Position numbers and translations under genes: made by a program | Notes under the pieces: model-generated | The model's input: the letters and a program-made list of their open reading frames with translations, nothing else | What the model was told of the DNA's origin: nothing | The model's database searches: none | DNA from: Hyphomicrobiales bacterium | GTDB lineage: Bacteria > Pseudomonadota > Alphaproteobacteria > Rhodospirillales > JACKKN01 | Length of the DNA stretch: 64,000 nt | Reading direction: 5' to 3' | NCBI GenBank assembly: GCA_024236415.1 | Contig: JACKKN010000010.1 | Span: 62,001 to 126,000 of the forward strand | Part shown: positions 41,478-50,337 of the stretch, in pieces | Layout of the letters: every line of letters begins with the position of its first letter | Numbering within the stretch: position 1 is the stretch's first letter

Positions 41478-41899
41478 TGGCCGGCCAGGTCTTCCTGCGC
41501 CGCGTCACCGTGCGCTACGAGCACTGCGACGCCGCCGGCATCATCTTCTATCCGAACTATTTCTTCTTCATCAACCAGGCGGTCGAGGACTGGTTCAAGC
41601 TGGAGCTGGGTTGCGACTGGCTGACCTACCACCTGGACCGGCGCCTGGGCATCCCCACCGCCCACCTGGACGTGGACTTCTCGGCGCCCAGCTACATGAA
41701 CGACGTGCTGGACTGGGAGATGCGCCTCACCCACCTGGGCACCAAGTCCGTCGCCCTGGAGCACCGCGCCATCTGTCAGGGACAGGAGCGCATCCGCGCC
41801 AACCACCGCCTGGTGGTGGCGTCGCTGGACGGCATCAGGCCGGTGCCCATCCCCGACGACATCCGGGCCCAGATGGAACGCTTCCTGAACCCGGCATAG
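41477..41899 (+). CDS. Hot-dog-fold acyl-CoA thioesterase (4-hydroxybenzoyl-CoA thioesterase type)
   Basis: A 140-residue thioesterase. The catalytic motif YEHCDAAGIIFYPNYFFFINQAVEDWF has the essential Asp of the 4HBT family, and VDFSAPSYMNDVLDWEMRLTHLGTKS follows. It hydrolyses an aryl- or acyl-CoA to free CoA, possibly to rescue CoA from dead-end aromatic CoA esters. It begins at the RidA stop (TGATG), so the two genes are coupled. Confidence 0.9.
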   Translation: MAGQVFLRRVTVRYEHCDAAGIIFYPNYFFFINQAVEDWFKLELGCDWLTYHLDRRLGIPTAHLDVDFSAPSYMNDVLDWEMRLTHLGTKSVALEHRAICQGQERIRANHRLVVASLDGIRPVPIPDDIRAQMERFLNPA

Positions 41900-41925
41900 G
41901 GACCCCCTCTCCCTGCCGCCAGCCC

Positions 41926-42204
41926 CTAGGTGCCCAGGTTGGGCAGGGCGTCGGCGAAGTGCAGGCCCATCTCCGCGCCGCCGGCGCGCACGACACGGCC
42001 CTTGAAGGGCAGCAAGCCGGCCAGCTCGACGATGGCCATGGTGCCCACGGCGACGGGATCGCCGGTGCCGTCCAGGGCCAAGCGCATGCCGTGGCGCGAC
42101 ACGTCCACGGCGCGGCAGGCCAGGTGCGCCCCGTCCAGGTGCACGGTGCCTTCCTGGTCGATGGGCCAGCGCCGGTGGGCGCGGCGTTCGGCGCCGTCGG
42201 TCAT
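41926..42204 (-). CDS. PilZ-domain protein
   Basis: A 92-residue single PilZ domain. Motifs for c-di-GMP binding are RRAHRRW near the N-terminus and VDVSRHGMRLAL (DxSxxG). It is a probable cyclic-di-GMP adaptor for motility or envelope functions. It lies 10 bases downstream of a second PilZ gene, from which it may have arisen by duplication (both have the core GLLPFxxRVVRxGxxEM). Confidence 0.85.
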   Translation of the reverse strand: MTDGAERRAHRRWPIDQEGTVHLDGAHLACRAVDVSRHGMRLALDGTGDPVAVGTMAIVELAGLLPFKGRVVRAGGAEMGLHFADALPNLGT

Positions 42205-42214
42205 GGCGACCTCC

Positions 42215-42484
42215 CTACCGAAACACGTACTGGGGACCCCCGTCGAAAGCCACCGCCATCTCGCCGTCGCCGGTGCGCACCACCCGGGCGTCGAAGGGCA
42301 GCAGCCCGGCCAGGGCCACGGCCACCCGGTCGCCGGCTTCGCCGCGCGCCGCCGTGCGCAGCAGCATGCCGCCGGCCGACACGTTGACCACGGTGCAGGG
42401 GACGGCCGCGTCGCCCACCCGCACGGTACCCGCCTCGCCGATCAGCCAGCGGGCGTAGGCGCGGCCCTCGAGGCTATCCGCCAT
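42215..42484 (-). CDS. PilZ-domain protein
   Basis: An 89-residue PilZ domain with RAYARW and VNVSAGGMLLRTA (NxSxxG). The first Arg motif is shorter than the classical RxxxR, so c-di-GMP affinity may differ. It overlaps the end of the nitronate monooxygenase gene by 11 bases and precedes its paralogue, forming a small operon. Confidence 0.82.
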   Translation of the reverse strand: MADSLEGRAYARWLIGEAGTVRVGDAAVPCTVVNVSAGGMLLRTAARGEAGDRVAVALAGLLPFDARVVRTGDGEMAVAFDGGPQYVFR

Positions 42485-43511
42485 GGCTTTCCCCCACGAT
42501 CTCCTCCACCTCCCGGGCCAGGGAGTGGACGATCCCGGCCGCCGTCTCGCCGCCCTTGACCAGACCCACCCCCTGCCCGGCCATCAGCGACCCCTCCTCC
42601 ACGTCGCCGTTGACCACGGCCCGGCGCAGGCGGCCGGCCCAGAAGTGCTCGGCCCGCTCCTGCACCGCCTCGGCGCTCACCTCGCCCCGGTCCAGGGCGT
42701 CCAGCAGTTCGCGCTGCATGGCCGTGAAGGCGTCCATGGCCCGGTTGTGCAGGGCCCGCACCGGGATCGTCTTCAGGCGCGGGTCGATGCGCGGCGAGAT
42801 CACGGCGTCGCGCGACTGGGCGCGCACCAGGGCGGCCTTGAAGTCGGGGTGCGCCGGCGATTCGGCGCAGGCGGCGAACCGCGTGCCCAACTGACAGCCC
42901 ACGGCGCCCAGCTCCAGGCAGGCGACCACGGCGGCGCCGGTGGCGATGCCGCCGGCCACGAACACCGGCACCTCGCCGGCATGGGGCAGGATCTCCTGGG
43001 CCAGGACCAGGGTCGAGGTGGGGCCCACGTGGCCGCCGGCCTCGCTGCCCTCCACCACCAGGGCGTCGACCCCGGCGCGGATCAGGCGCTTGGCCACCGG
43101 CACCACCGGGGCGAAACAGGTAACCTTGGCGCCGGCGTCCTTCAGGGCGCGGATGGCCGCGGCCGGCGGCAGGCCGCCGGCCAGGATCACGTGCTCGACC
43201 CGCGCCTCGACACAGACCGCGACCACCTCGTCGAACCGGGGGTGCAGGGTAACCACGTTGACGCCGAACGGCCGCGCCGTGGCGGCGCGGGTGGCGGCGA
43301 TCTCGGCGACCAGCTCCTCGGGCGGCATGGCCGAGGCGGCCAGCACGCCGAAGCCGCCGGCCTCGGACACCGCCGCCACCAGGCCGTGGGTGGAGACCCA
43401 GGACATGGCGCCGCAGACGATGGGCACGGGACAGCCCAGGAAGGCGGCGCCGCGCGCCCAGCGGGCGCGCAGGCGCGCGGCCAAGTCACCCGAACCGTTT
43501 CCGTTGCCCAT
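42474..43511 (-). CDS. Nitronate monooxygenase / 2-nitropropane dioxygenase family
   Basis: A 345-residue FMN-dependent TIM-barrel enzyme: PIVCGAMSWVSTHGLVAAVSEAGGFGVLAAS, PFGVNVVTLHP, VVEGSEAGGHVGPTSTLVLAQEI, VFVAGGIATGAAVVACLELGAVGCQLGTRFAA. The last part binds FMN phosphate. It oxidises alkyl nitronates; some members are enoyl reductases. Product class is firm, the physiological substrate is not. Confidence 0.88.
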   Translation of the reverse strand: MGNGNGSGDLAARLRARWARGAAFLGCPVPIVCGAMSWVSTHGLVAAVSEAGGFGVLAASAMPPEELVAEIAATRAATARPFGVNVVTLHPRFDEVVAVCVEARVEHVILAGGLPPAAAIRALKDAGAKVTCFAPVVPVAKRLIRAGVDALVVEGSEAGGHVGPTSTLVLAQEILPHAGEVPVFVAGGIATGAAVVACLELGAVGCQLGTRFAACAESPAHPDFKAALVRAQSRDAVISPRIDPRLKTIPVRALHNRAMDAFTAMQRELLDALDRGEVSAEAVQERAEHFWAGRLRRAVVNGDVEEGSLMAGQGVGLVKGGETAAGIVHSLAREVEEIVGESHGG

Positions 43512-43586
43512 GAGGTTGCCCCGCGGTTGATCGAACGGCGACCTTAGTCGCTTTTCCGTCGCGCGGGAAGGCCGCGGGCGGGAGAA

Positions 43587-43859
43587 TCAGGCGTGGTGCC
43601 AGTAATGCCAGGTCCAGGCCTGGCCGACTTCGTTCAGGCGCCGGTTCAGGGCGCGCAGGCGGCGGCGGTAGATGGCCTGGTACCGCGGGTCGCCGCCGAC
43701 CAGGACCCGCCACACCGCCAGCCAGCGGATGTAGCCGATCTTGCGGCTCAGGGCCTTCATTTCGCCGCGCAGGCGTCGCGGCGGCAGGTCGCTTGTTTGG
43801 GCCAGCGCCAGGGCCTTCCGGGTGATCATGGGGGAACGGGCTCCTTCTCGTTGCACCAT
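43587..43859 (-). CDS. Small basic protein of unknown function
   Basis: A product of up to 90 residues, Arg-rich and helical (RRLRGEMKALSRKIGYIRWLAVWRVLVGGDPRYQAIYRRRLRALNRRLNEVGQAW). I do not recognise a family. Two starts are possible, ATG 43859 and ATG 43829; neither has a well-placed Shine-Dalgarno. It lies alone between two unrelated genes. Confidence 0.5.
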   Translation of the reverse strand: MVQREGARSPMITRKALALAQTSDLPPRRLRGEMKALSRKIGYIRWLAVWRVLVGGDPRYQAIYRRRLRALNRRLNEVGQAWTWHYWHHA

Positions 43860-43895
43860 CCTGTTCCGCCGTGCCGCCGGCGGCCATGACTTGCG

Positions 43896-45764
43896 TCAAT
43901 CGGCGCCCGGTCCGGCGGTAATCAGCTTTTCCACCTGGCGCACGATCCGGGTCCACTCGCGCACCCCCTCGGCATCCTGCTCGGCGTGCCGCACGGCCAC
44001 CTGCGCGATGGCCCGCTCGCGGGCCTCGGCGCCGTACCGCTTGACCAGCAGGCTGGCGTTGCGCAGCACCGGGTTGCCGCAGTCGCCCGGCACGAAGGTC
44101 CAGAACTTCAGGTCGCCCTTGGGCGTGGCCTTCATGCCGCAGCGCTGCTCGGGCGGCAGGTTGCGCCACAGCAGCGAGAAGATGTCGTAGATGGCGCCGC
44201 TGTGGTCGCCGAAATAGGAATGGCCCAGGGCGTCGGTCTCGACCCGCGACATGTCCACCGTGTCCACCTGGGGCAGGACCAGGATGTCGGGGCCCGACTG
44301 GCCGGCGCGCGGGTGGCCGCCGTGCAACTCGTTGGACAGGGTCAGGGCGCGGTCGTTCTCGGACGCATACAGCGTGACCCGCCGCGCCAGGTTGCGGATC
44401 TCGCCGCTCATCTCGGCGAAGTAGTCCGAGTCCACGTCGGGCGCGGTCAGGATCACCTGGTCGAACAGCTTGGGCGCCCCCTCCTCCCGGTCCCAGCCCA
44501 GGGCCAGCAGCTCCAGCGCCTCCATGGTGGCGCGATTGCCCATGCTGTGGGCGATGACGTGGATGCGCTCGGCCCCCGACTGCTCGGCCACCATCAGCAG
44601 GAAGGTGCGCAGCTTGCGCGAGCTGACCTTCACCGCCGCCTCGTCGGTGATGTAGCTGAAGGTGCCGGCCTGGGACGGCCAGCTGTACAGCAGGGTGGTG
44701 CCGTCGAAGTTCAGGTCGTAGGAAAGCTGCGCCGCGCGGCGGGCGCCGTCGTTGAAGGACACGTTGTAGCCGTGCACGAACACCAGCACCTCGCCCGAGC
44801 CGCCGCGCACGTTCTGTTTCAGGCTGCGCAGGAAGGCCCGCTTCTTGAGCGGGGTCACGGTCAGCAGGACAACGTGGTTGCGCGGGTTTTCCACCAGGTC
44901 CAGCATCAGGCTGGACGGGGATTCGAGCCGCCCCACCTGGTGGAGGAACGGGATGCTGACGTCCACGTGGCCCATTTCCAGGTCGCCGCGCTCGGTGCCG
45001 TAGAACTGGGCCGGCTTGGCGCTGCCCGTGCGGGCCCGGTTGGTGCCGTAGAACACGCGCACCACGGCGAACGGCCGCGCCCCGTCCACCGCCGCCTTGG
45101 CGTCGCCCTTGCCGCGCACCGGCGCCGGCACCTCGCCCATCGCCGTGCCCGACGGCCGCCGGTCCAGCATCTCGGCCCGCTTGGCCGCCTCCTTGCGCGC
45201 CGTGTCGGCCCGGCGGCGCAGCACGCCGGCCTGGGTCCAGTCGCCGGCGGCCTCGTCGACCTGGGCCAGCTTGTCCAGGTCGGCGGCGGTGTTCAGGTGG
45301 ACGGGACCATAGGTCCGCTCGTCGATGGTCAGGGCCCTTTTCCGCAGGCTTCGGGCCGTGTCGTAGTCCTTTTCCGCCAACGCCAGGTCGGCCAGGCGGC
45401 CCAGCAGGACCGCCAGGTCCGGGTGCTCGGCCCCCTGGGCCGCCTCGCGGACGGCCAGGGCCCGGCGCAGGACCGGCGCCGCCTCGGCCGGCCGGCCGGC
45501 GGCGACCAGGGCGTCGGCCAGGGTTTCCAGCAGGCGCGCCATGTCCAGGCCGCCGGCGCCATAGACCTGCTCGCCCAGGTCCACGGCGCGGCGGGCCAGG
45601 TCCAGGGCCGCGGCGGGGTCGCCGCGCTCCCGCGCCTGGCCGTATTCGCCGAACACCCGGACCAGGTCGGCCAGGCCCGCCTGCCCCGTGGCGGCCGACC
45701 CGGGCCCGGAGGACAGGGCGAGAAAACAGGAAACCAGCAAGACCGTGACCAGGCGATGGCGCAT
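43896..45764 (-). CDS. Secreted TPR protein with alpha/beta-hydrolase (DUF900-type) domain
   Basis: A 622-residue protein. It has a signal peptide (MRHRLVTVLLVSCFLALSSGPGSA) and a TPR region (about 30-190, with LARRAVDLGEQVYG..., ALAVREAAQGAEHPDLAVLLGRLADLALAEKDY). A DUF900 alpha/beta hydrolase follows: VFYGTNRART, LVFVHGYNVSFNDGARRAAQLSYDL, and the nucleophile elbow IHVIAHSMGNRATMEAL. Lipase- or esterase-like activity in the periplasm is inferred. GGGAGAGG lies 7 bases before ATG 45764. The fusion of kinesin-light-chain-like TPRs with DUF900 suggests complex formation. Confidence 0.85.
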   Translation of the reverse strand: MRHRLVTVLLVSCFLALSSGPGSAATGQAGLADLVRVFGEYGQARERGDPAAALDLARRAVDLGEQVYGAGGLDMARLLETLADALVAAGRPAEAAPVLRRALAVREAAQGAEHPDLAVLLGRLADLALAEKDYDTARSLRKRALTIDERTYGPVHLNTAADLDKLAQVDEAAGDWTQAGVLRRRADTARKEAAKRAEMLDRRPSGTAMGEVPAPVRGKGDAKAAVDGARPFAVVRVFYGTNRARTGSAKPAQFYGTERGDLEMGHVDVSIPFLHQVGRLESPSSLMLDLVENPRNHVVLLTVTPLKKRAFLRSLKQNVRGGSGEVLVFVHGYNVSFNDGARRAAQLSYDLNFDGTTLLYSWPSQAGTFSYITDEAAVKVSSRKLRTFLLMVAEQSGAERIHVIAHSMGNRATMEALELLALGWDREEGAPKLFDQVILTAPDVDSDYFAEMSGEIRNLARRVTLYASENDRALTLSNELHGGHPRAGQSGPDILVLPQVDTVDMSRVETDALGHSYFGDHSGAIYDIFSLLWRNLPPEQRCGMKATPKGDLKFWTFVPGDCGNPVLRNASLLVKRYGAEARERAIAQVAVRHAEQDAEGVREWTRIVRQVEKLITAGPGAD

Positions 45765-45911
45765 CGGCGGACCTCTCCCGTCATTGAACCGCAATCGCAA
45801 ATGTAAACGAGACGGCCGGCCGATTCCACGGACAGTCCCATGAAATTGGCCGGTCCGTCCCGTTGATGCCGGTGTCGGCAAAAACCCGTGGATTTCCGAG
45901 CGAGCCGGATT

Positions 45912-47198
45912 CTAGGACGTCCGCGCCGTCCAGAGGTCGTGAAACGCGGCGCGATAGTCCTCGTTGACCCGCCTGTGGGCCTCGGCAGCGAAGGCGCGCA
46001 GGGGGGCGGACAGGTCCGGTCCCCGGGCCAGGGCCCGGTCCACGGCCTCCAGGATGGGCGCCAGGTTGTCGCCCCGGGGCGGGTCCGACACCGCCATGGG
46101 GTAATCGATCAGGTCCACCAGGCCGTCCATCTTGTGGGTGGTGGCGGCCACGGGCACGAACGGCGTGCCCGCCTGGGTGGCGAACACGGCCGGGTGGTAC
46201 CGCTCGGTGACCAGCAGGTCGAGCCCGGCGATGACCTGGACGATCCCCGGATGGTCGACGAAGGTGCCGTCGTCGTCCAGCCGGCACCGCCGCCCCAGGT
46301 CGCGCCGGACCGCCCCGTCGTGCTGGGGGTCCCCCTGGACCATGACCACCCGCACGCCGTGGCGGCGGCGAATCTCGTCGGCCACGGCGGCCCAGGCGTC
46401 CAGGTCCACGGGGCGGTCGCCGCGGATGGACAGGCCGACGGTGCCGGTCGCCCCGTTCCATTGGGCGCCGGCCTCCAGGGCGAACACGGTATCGACGCTG
46501 ACCCGCACCCGGTCCGCCGGCACGCCCAGGTCGAGCAACGGTTGCAGGGACTGGGGCTCGCGCAGGACGTGCACGTCCGCCGCCCGCAGGGCCGGTGCCG
46601 CCGCCTCCGCGGTCTCGGGGCGCGACAGGGCCAGGCTGTAGTTCAGCACCGCCACCGGCCTGCCCAGGCGCTTGGCCAGGTAGATCTCGAACAGGCGCCC
46701 CGGCAGGAACCGCGTCAGGTGATCGGCGATCAGCCCGCCGGCGCTGACCACGACGGCGTCGGCGGCGCGAATCTGGCCGACAAGGGTGTCGGAGAAATGG
46801 GTCTTCAACAGACGCGGCCCGGCCGCCTGCCAGAAGGTCTGGCCGGTGCGGCGCCGGGCCAGGCGGTCCAGGGGATGCGCCAGCCAGGGCCGCGACAGGC
46901 CGCGGGGCCCCAGCACCGCCGCCGCCAGCCGCTCCGCCCCCAGCCGCGCCCGGCCGGGGCCCGTCACCCGCCGGTACCAGGCCTCGTACACCTCGGCCGG
47001 GTCGCCGCCGGCCTGGCCCAGGGCCGCCCAGGTCAGGCCGGGGAAGTTCTTCCAGTTGCCGTCGTCCACCGCGGCGCCGCCGTGGCGCGCCAGCAGCAGG
47101 GCGAACCCCTTCTGCAGGGCCCGGTCGCCCACGTTGGGCAGGCTGTCGATGATGTCCCGCTGCGAAACCAGGTTCAGCAGTCGTCGGTCGGCACGCAT
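45912..47198 (-). CDS. Polysaccharide pyruvyl transferase family protein
   Basis: A 428-residue protein with the pyruvyl transferase (CsaB/WcaK-like) pattern: NVGDRALQKGFALLL at the N-terminus, DAVVVSAGGLIADH, LNYSLALSRPETA, GLSIRGDRP, and LLVTERYHPAVFATQAGTPFVPVAATTHKM near the C-terminus (the ExxH-like site common to the family). It would transfer pyruvate ketal groups from PEP to surface glycans. AAGGAG lies before ATG 47198. No other glycan genes are adjacent. Confidence 0.82.
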   Translation of the reverse strand: MRADRRLLNLVSQRDIIDSLPNVGDRALQKGFALLLARHGGAAVDDGNWKNFPGLTWAALGQAGGDPAEVYEAWYRRVTGPGRARLGAERLAAAVLGPRGLSRPWLAHPLDRLARRRTGQTFWQAAGPRLLKTHFSDTLVGQIRAADAVVVSAGGLIADHLTRFLPGRLFEIYLAKRLGRPVAVLNYSLALSRPETAEAAAPALRAADVHVLREPQSLQPLLDLGVPADRVRVSVDTVFALEAGAQWNGATGTVGLSIRGDRPVDLDAWAAVADEIRRRHGVRVVMVQGDPQHDGAVRRDLGRRCRLDDDGTFVDHPGIVQVIAGLDLLVTERYHPAVFATQAGTPFVPVAATTHKMDGLVDLIDYPMAVSDPPRGDNLAPILEAVDRALARGPDLSAPLRAFAAEAHRRVNEDYRAAFHDLWTARTS

Positions 47199-47320
47199 GC
47201 CCGCTCCTTGAAAACCCCTTTCGAGCACCCTATCGCCACGGCACCGGCGGGACAATCCGGCGAACGAAACCGCGCCGGTTGTCACCCATGGACAGGCGGA
47301 CTGGTTCAGGAGGCAAGCTC

Positions 47321-47728
47321 ATGCGACCCGCATTGTTCTTGGCGGCCCTGGCGATCCTGCTGGCGGGATGCGTCCAGACCACGGAATACCGGCATCCCGG
47401 CGGACCGCCCGGCGCCGCCGAGGTCGAGATGGTGGTGCGCCACCACCTGGCCGACCGGACGGCCGACCGGCCCGGCGTGTTTCCCGACCGGCACACGCAC
47501 CTGACCCGGTTCCGGCTGCTGGACCTGGACCGGGTCGGCCCCGGACACTGGGTCGCGCGCGTCCTGCTGGGCTTCGACCACGGCCCGCCGCCGCGCGGCG
47601 TCGTCGGGTACCAGCGCTTCCGCGAGGGCCCGTACCTGGTCGACATGGCGCGCCACGGCGGCGGCGGCTGGCAGGTGCTGCGCTTCCATGCCCTGGGCAA
47701 GGTCCGGCCCCTGCCCGGCCCGCGCTGA
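47321..47728 (+). CDS. Small lipoprotein of unknown function
   Basis: A 135-residue product. It has a type II signal peptide MRPALFLAALAILLAGC with lipobox LAGC (Cys17) and a mature domain with no recognised family (TEYRHPGGPPGAAEVEMVVRHHLADRTADRPGVFPDRHTHLTRFRLLDLDRVGPGHWVARVLLGF). AGGAGG is 8 bases before ATG 47321. It ends 3 bases from the convergent lyase gene. Confidence 0.75.
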   Translation: MRPALFLAALAILLAGCVQTTEYRHPGGPPGAAEVEMVVRHHLADRTADRPGVFPDRHTHLTRFRLLDLDRVGPGHWVARVLLGFDHGPPPRGVVGYQRFREGPYLVDMARHGGGGWQVLRFHALGKVRPLPGPR

Positions 47729-47731
47729 CGC

Positions 47732-48625
47732 CTAGCCCCGGGCCGCGATCTGCTCGGCCAGGGCCAGCAGGTTGCGCGCCTGCTTCAGGTGCGGCATGTC
47801 GTACATCTTGCCGTCGATGCCCACCGTGCCCAGGCCCGGGTTGTCCTCGAACACCCGGACCACGCGCCGGGCGTGGGCGATCTCGTCGTCGGACGGGGTG
47901 AAGGCGGCGTTGATGACCTCGCTCTGGGCCGGGTGGATGGCGATCTTGCCGACGAAGCCGGCGCGGCGGTCGCGCAGGCAGTCGGCGGCCAGGCCGTCCA
48001 GGTTGCGGTAGTCCACGTACACCACCCCCACCGGCTGCACGTCCAGGGCCCGGGCCGTGGCCAGGCACATGGACTTGGCGTACAGGAACGGATCGTCGTA
48101 GGCCCCCGTGTCCGGGTTTCGGTTGTCGCTGGCGCCCAGGGCCGCCGCCAGGTCCTCGGCGCCCCAGGTCATGGCCGAAAGGCGCGGGTGGGTGCCGTCC
48201 AGGTAGGTGTGGAAGGTCAGCAGCGAGGCCGCCGTCTCGGTGGCGATGGACAGAATGCGGGTGGCGCCGAGGGCGATCCCCTCGCGCGCCTCCAGGGCCG
48301 AGAGGAAGTTGTCCAGGGTCGCCACGTCGGCGGCCGAGCGGGCCTTGGGCAGGACGATGCCGTCGGGCGCCCCGGGCATCACCGCCGCCAGGTCCGGCAG
48401 GGCCAGGGGCGAGTCGAGCGGATTCACGCGCACCCACAGCTGCTGACGCGACCGGTCCGGGTTGGCGGCCAGGAAGTCGCGGGTCATCTGCCGCGCCACC
48501 TCCTGGCGGTCGTCAGAGACGGCGTCCTCCAGGTCCAGGATCAGGGCGTCGGCGGGGTTGTCGCGGCCCTTGGCCAGCTTGCGGTCGCTGTCCCCGGGCA
48601 CGAACAGCCAGGAGCGGACGATCAT
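47732..48625 (-). CDS. CitE-like CoA ester lyase (HpcH/HpaI family)
   Basis: A 297-residue TIM-barrel lyase: RSWLFVPGDSDRKLAKG, ALILDLEDAV, LWVRVNPLDSP, RILSIATETAASLLTF (metal Glu), SAMTWGAEDLAAALGA (metal Asp), GKIAIHPAQSEVINAAFTPS. Members cleave malyl-CoA, citramalyl-CoA or beta-methylmalyl-CoA. In this operon, with a CoA-transferase and a MaoC hydratase, (S)-citramalyl-CoA lyase (giving pyruvate and acetyl-CoA) is the best guess. The start overlaps the MaoC stop by four bases. Confidence 0.88.
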   Translation of the reverse strand: MIVRSWLFVPGDSDRKLAKGRDNPADALILDLEDAVSDDRQEVARQMTRDFLAANPDRSRQQLWVRVNPLDSPLALPDLAAVMPGAPDGIVLPKARSAADVATLDNFLSALEAREGIALGATRILSIATETAASLLTFHTYLDGTHPRLSAMTWGAEDLAAALGASDNRNPDTGAYDDPFLYAKSMCLATARALDVQPVGVVYVDYRNLDGLAADCLRDRRAGFVGKIAIHPAQSEVINAAFTPSDDEIAHARRVVRVFEDNPGLGTVGIDGKMYDMPHLKQARNLLALAEQIAARG

Positions 48626-49074
48626 GCCGTTTGTCTCCGCATGAAGGCCGTGCGCGTGCAGTAGGCGACCTCCTCGTCGCGCTGGTTGTAGCCGATGTGC
48701 TCGAACACGATCAGGCCGGCGTCGGGGCGCGACTTGCTGGGGCGCATCTCCTTGACCCGGGTCACGGCGCGGATGGTGTCGCCGTGGAACACGGGATTCT
48801 TGAACCGCACGTCGTTCATGCCCAGGTTGCCGATGGTGGTGCCCAGGGTGGTGTCGCCCACGGTGACGCCGATGACCAGGCCCAGGGTGAACAGGCTGTT
48901 GACGATGCGCTGGCCGAACTCGGTCTTGCTGGCGAACTCCTCGTCCAGGTGCAGGGGCTGGGGGTTGTGGGTCATGGCGCAGAACAGGACGTTGTCCATC
49001 TCCGTGACCGTGCGGGTCAGGGCGTGGTGGAACTCCATGCCCTCTTCGAACTGGTCGTAGTACAGGCCGGCCAT
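48622..49074 (-). CDS. MaoC-family (hot-dog) enoyl-CoA hydratase
   Basis: A 150-residue hot-dog hydratase: MTHNPQPLHLDEEFASKTEFGQRIVNSLFTLGL carries the (R)-hydratase NPxHxD signature, and VRFKNPVFHGDTIRAVTRV follows. It probably hydrates an unsaturated dicarboxyl-CoA such as itaconyl-CoA or mesaconyl-CoA to citramalyl-CoA. Co-translated with the lyase (ATGA overlap). Confidence 0.9.
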   Translation of the reverse strand: MAGLYYDQFEEGMEFHHALTRTVTEMDNVLFCAMTHNPQPLHLDEEFASKTEFGQRIVNSLFTLGLVIGVTVGDTTLGTTIGNLGMNDVRFKNPVFHGDTIRAVTRVKEMRPSKSRPDAGLIVFEHIGYNQRDEEVAYCTRTAFMRRQTA

Positions 49075-49105
49075 TCTCGGGTTTCCTTTCGCGTTGGTCG
49101 TTGTT

Positions 49106-50317
49106 CTATGCGGGGTCGGGGGCCTGGGTCGTCACGCCGCCGTCCACCAGGCCCGCGATGCGGGCGTCATCGTAGCCCAGCTCGCGCAGCACTTCGACGC
49201 TGTGCTCGCCCAGGCGCGGCGCCGGGCGCGACGGTCCCGGCTGGGTCTCGGACCAGGCCGAGGGCGAGGCCATGTCGCGGATGCGGCCCTCGCTGGGGTG
49301 GTCGATGAAGGTGAAGAACCCGGTGGCGTTCAGGTGCGGGTCCGCCAGCAGGCTGTCCGGCGTGTGCAGGGGCCCGGCCGGGATGTCGGCACCATCGAAC
49401 AGGGCCAGCCACTCGGCCGTGGTGCGGGTGGCCAGCAGGTCCGACAGTTCGGCGTAGATCTCGGCGATGTGCTCGGTGCGCGCGGCGATGGAGCCATACC
49501 GCGGGTCGGTGTCGAAGTCCGATGCCCGGCCCAGGGCCTTGAAGAAATTGCGCCAGTGCCGGTCGGTATAGATCATGGCGCAGACGTAGCCGTCCTTGGT
49601 CCGGTACGGGCGCCGGTCGGGGTTCAGCATGCGCTTGTACCCGGCCGGACCCAGGGGCGGGTCGAAGGTCTGCCCGGCCATGTGGTCGGCCAGGACGAAG
49701 CTGGCCATCATCTCGAACATGGGGATGTCGATCTTCTGCCCCGGTCCGCCGCGGGCGCGGTGGAACAGGGCGGCGTTGATCTGGCCCACCGCCCACAGGG
49801 CCACGCCGCGGTCGACGATGGCCGTGGGGGCATAGGCCGGCGGCCGGCCGTCGGCCATGTGCGACAGCCAGGGCACCGAGGTGGCGCCCTGGATCAGGTC
49901 GTCGAAGGCCGGCTTGCCGGCATAGGGCCCGCCGGTGCCGTACCCGAACAGGCCGGCATAGATGATGTCCCGGTTGGCCTTGGCCACCGAGTCGTAGTCC
50001 AGCCCCAGGCCGGCCATGGTCTGCGGCCGCAGGTTGGTGACCAGCACGTCCGAGAACCGGGCCAGGTTCAGGGCCACGGCGCGGCCGTCGGGCTTCTTCA
50101 GGTCCAGCACGATGGACCGCTTGCTGCGGTTCACGTTCAGGAAGATGTGGCCCATGCCCGGGTGGCGGCCGGGGCCGATGTTGCGGATGGCGTCGCCCTC
50201 GGGCGACTCGACCTTGATCACGTCGGCGCCCAGGTCGCCCAGGATCTGGGTCGCGTAGGGGGCCATCAGCATGTTGGAGACGTCGAGAACCCTGACGCCG
50301 TCAAGCGGGCGGGCCAT
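49106..50317 (-). CDS. Family III CoA-transferase (CaiB/BaiF)
   Basis: A 403-residue enzyme: PLDGVRVLDVSNMLMAPYATQILGDLGADVIKVESPEGDAIRN at the N-terminus, the catalytic Asp region AGKPAFDDLIQGATS, and the C-terminal PAPRLGEHSVEVLRELGYDDARIAGL. It moves CoA from a donor such as succinyl-CoA to a free acid. The neighbours suggest itaconate or a related C5 dicarboxylate. GGAGG is 8 bases before ATG 50317. Confidence 0.92.
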   Translation of the reverse strand: MARPLDGVRVLDVSNMLMAPYATQILGDLGADVIKVESPEGDAIRNIGPGRHPGMGHIFLNVNRSKRSIVLDLKKPDGRAVALNLARFSDVLVTNLRPQTMAGLGLDYDSVAKANRDIIYAGLFGYGTGGPYAGKPAFDDLIQGATSVPWLSHMADGRPPAYAPTAIVDRGVALWAVGQINAALFHRARGGPGQKIDIPMFEMMASFVLADHMAGQTFDPPLGPAGYKRMLNPDRRPYRTKDGYVCAMIYTDRHWRNFFKALGRASDFDTDPRYGSIAARTEHIAEIYAELSDLLATRTTAEWLALFDGADIPAGPLHTPDSLLADPHLNATGFFTFIDHPSEGRIRDMASPSAWSETQPGPSRPAPRLGEHSVEVLRELGYDDARIAGLVDGGVTTQAPDPA

Positions 50318-50337
50318 GGCGGAACCTCCGGCGTCCA

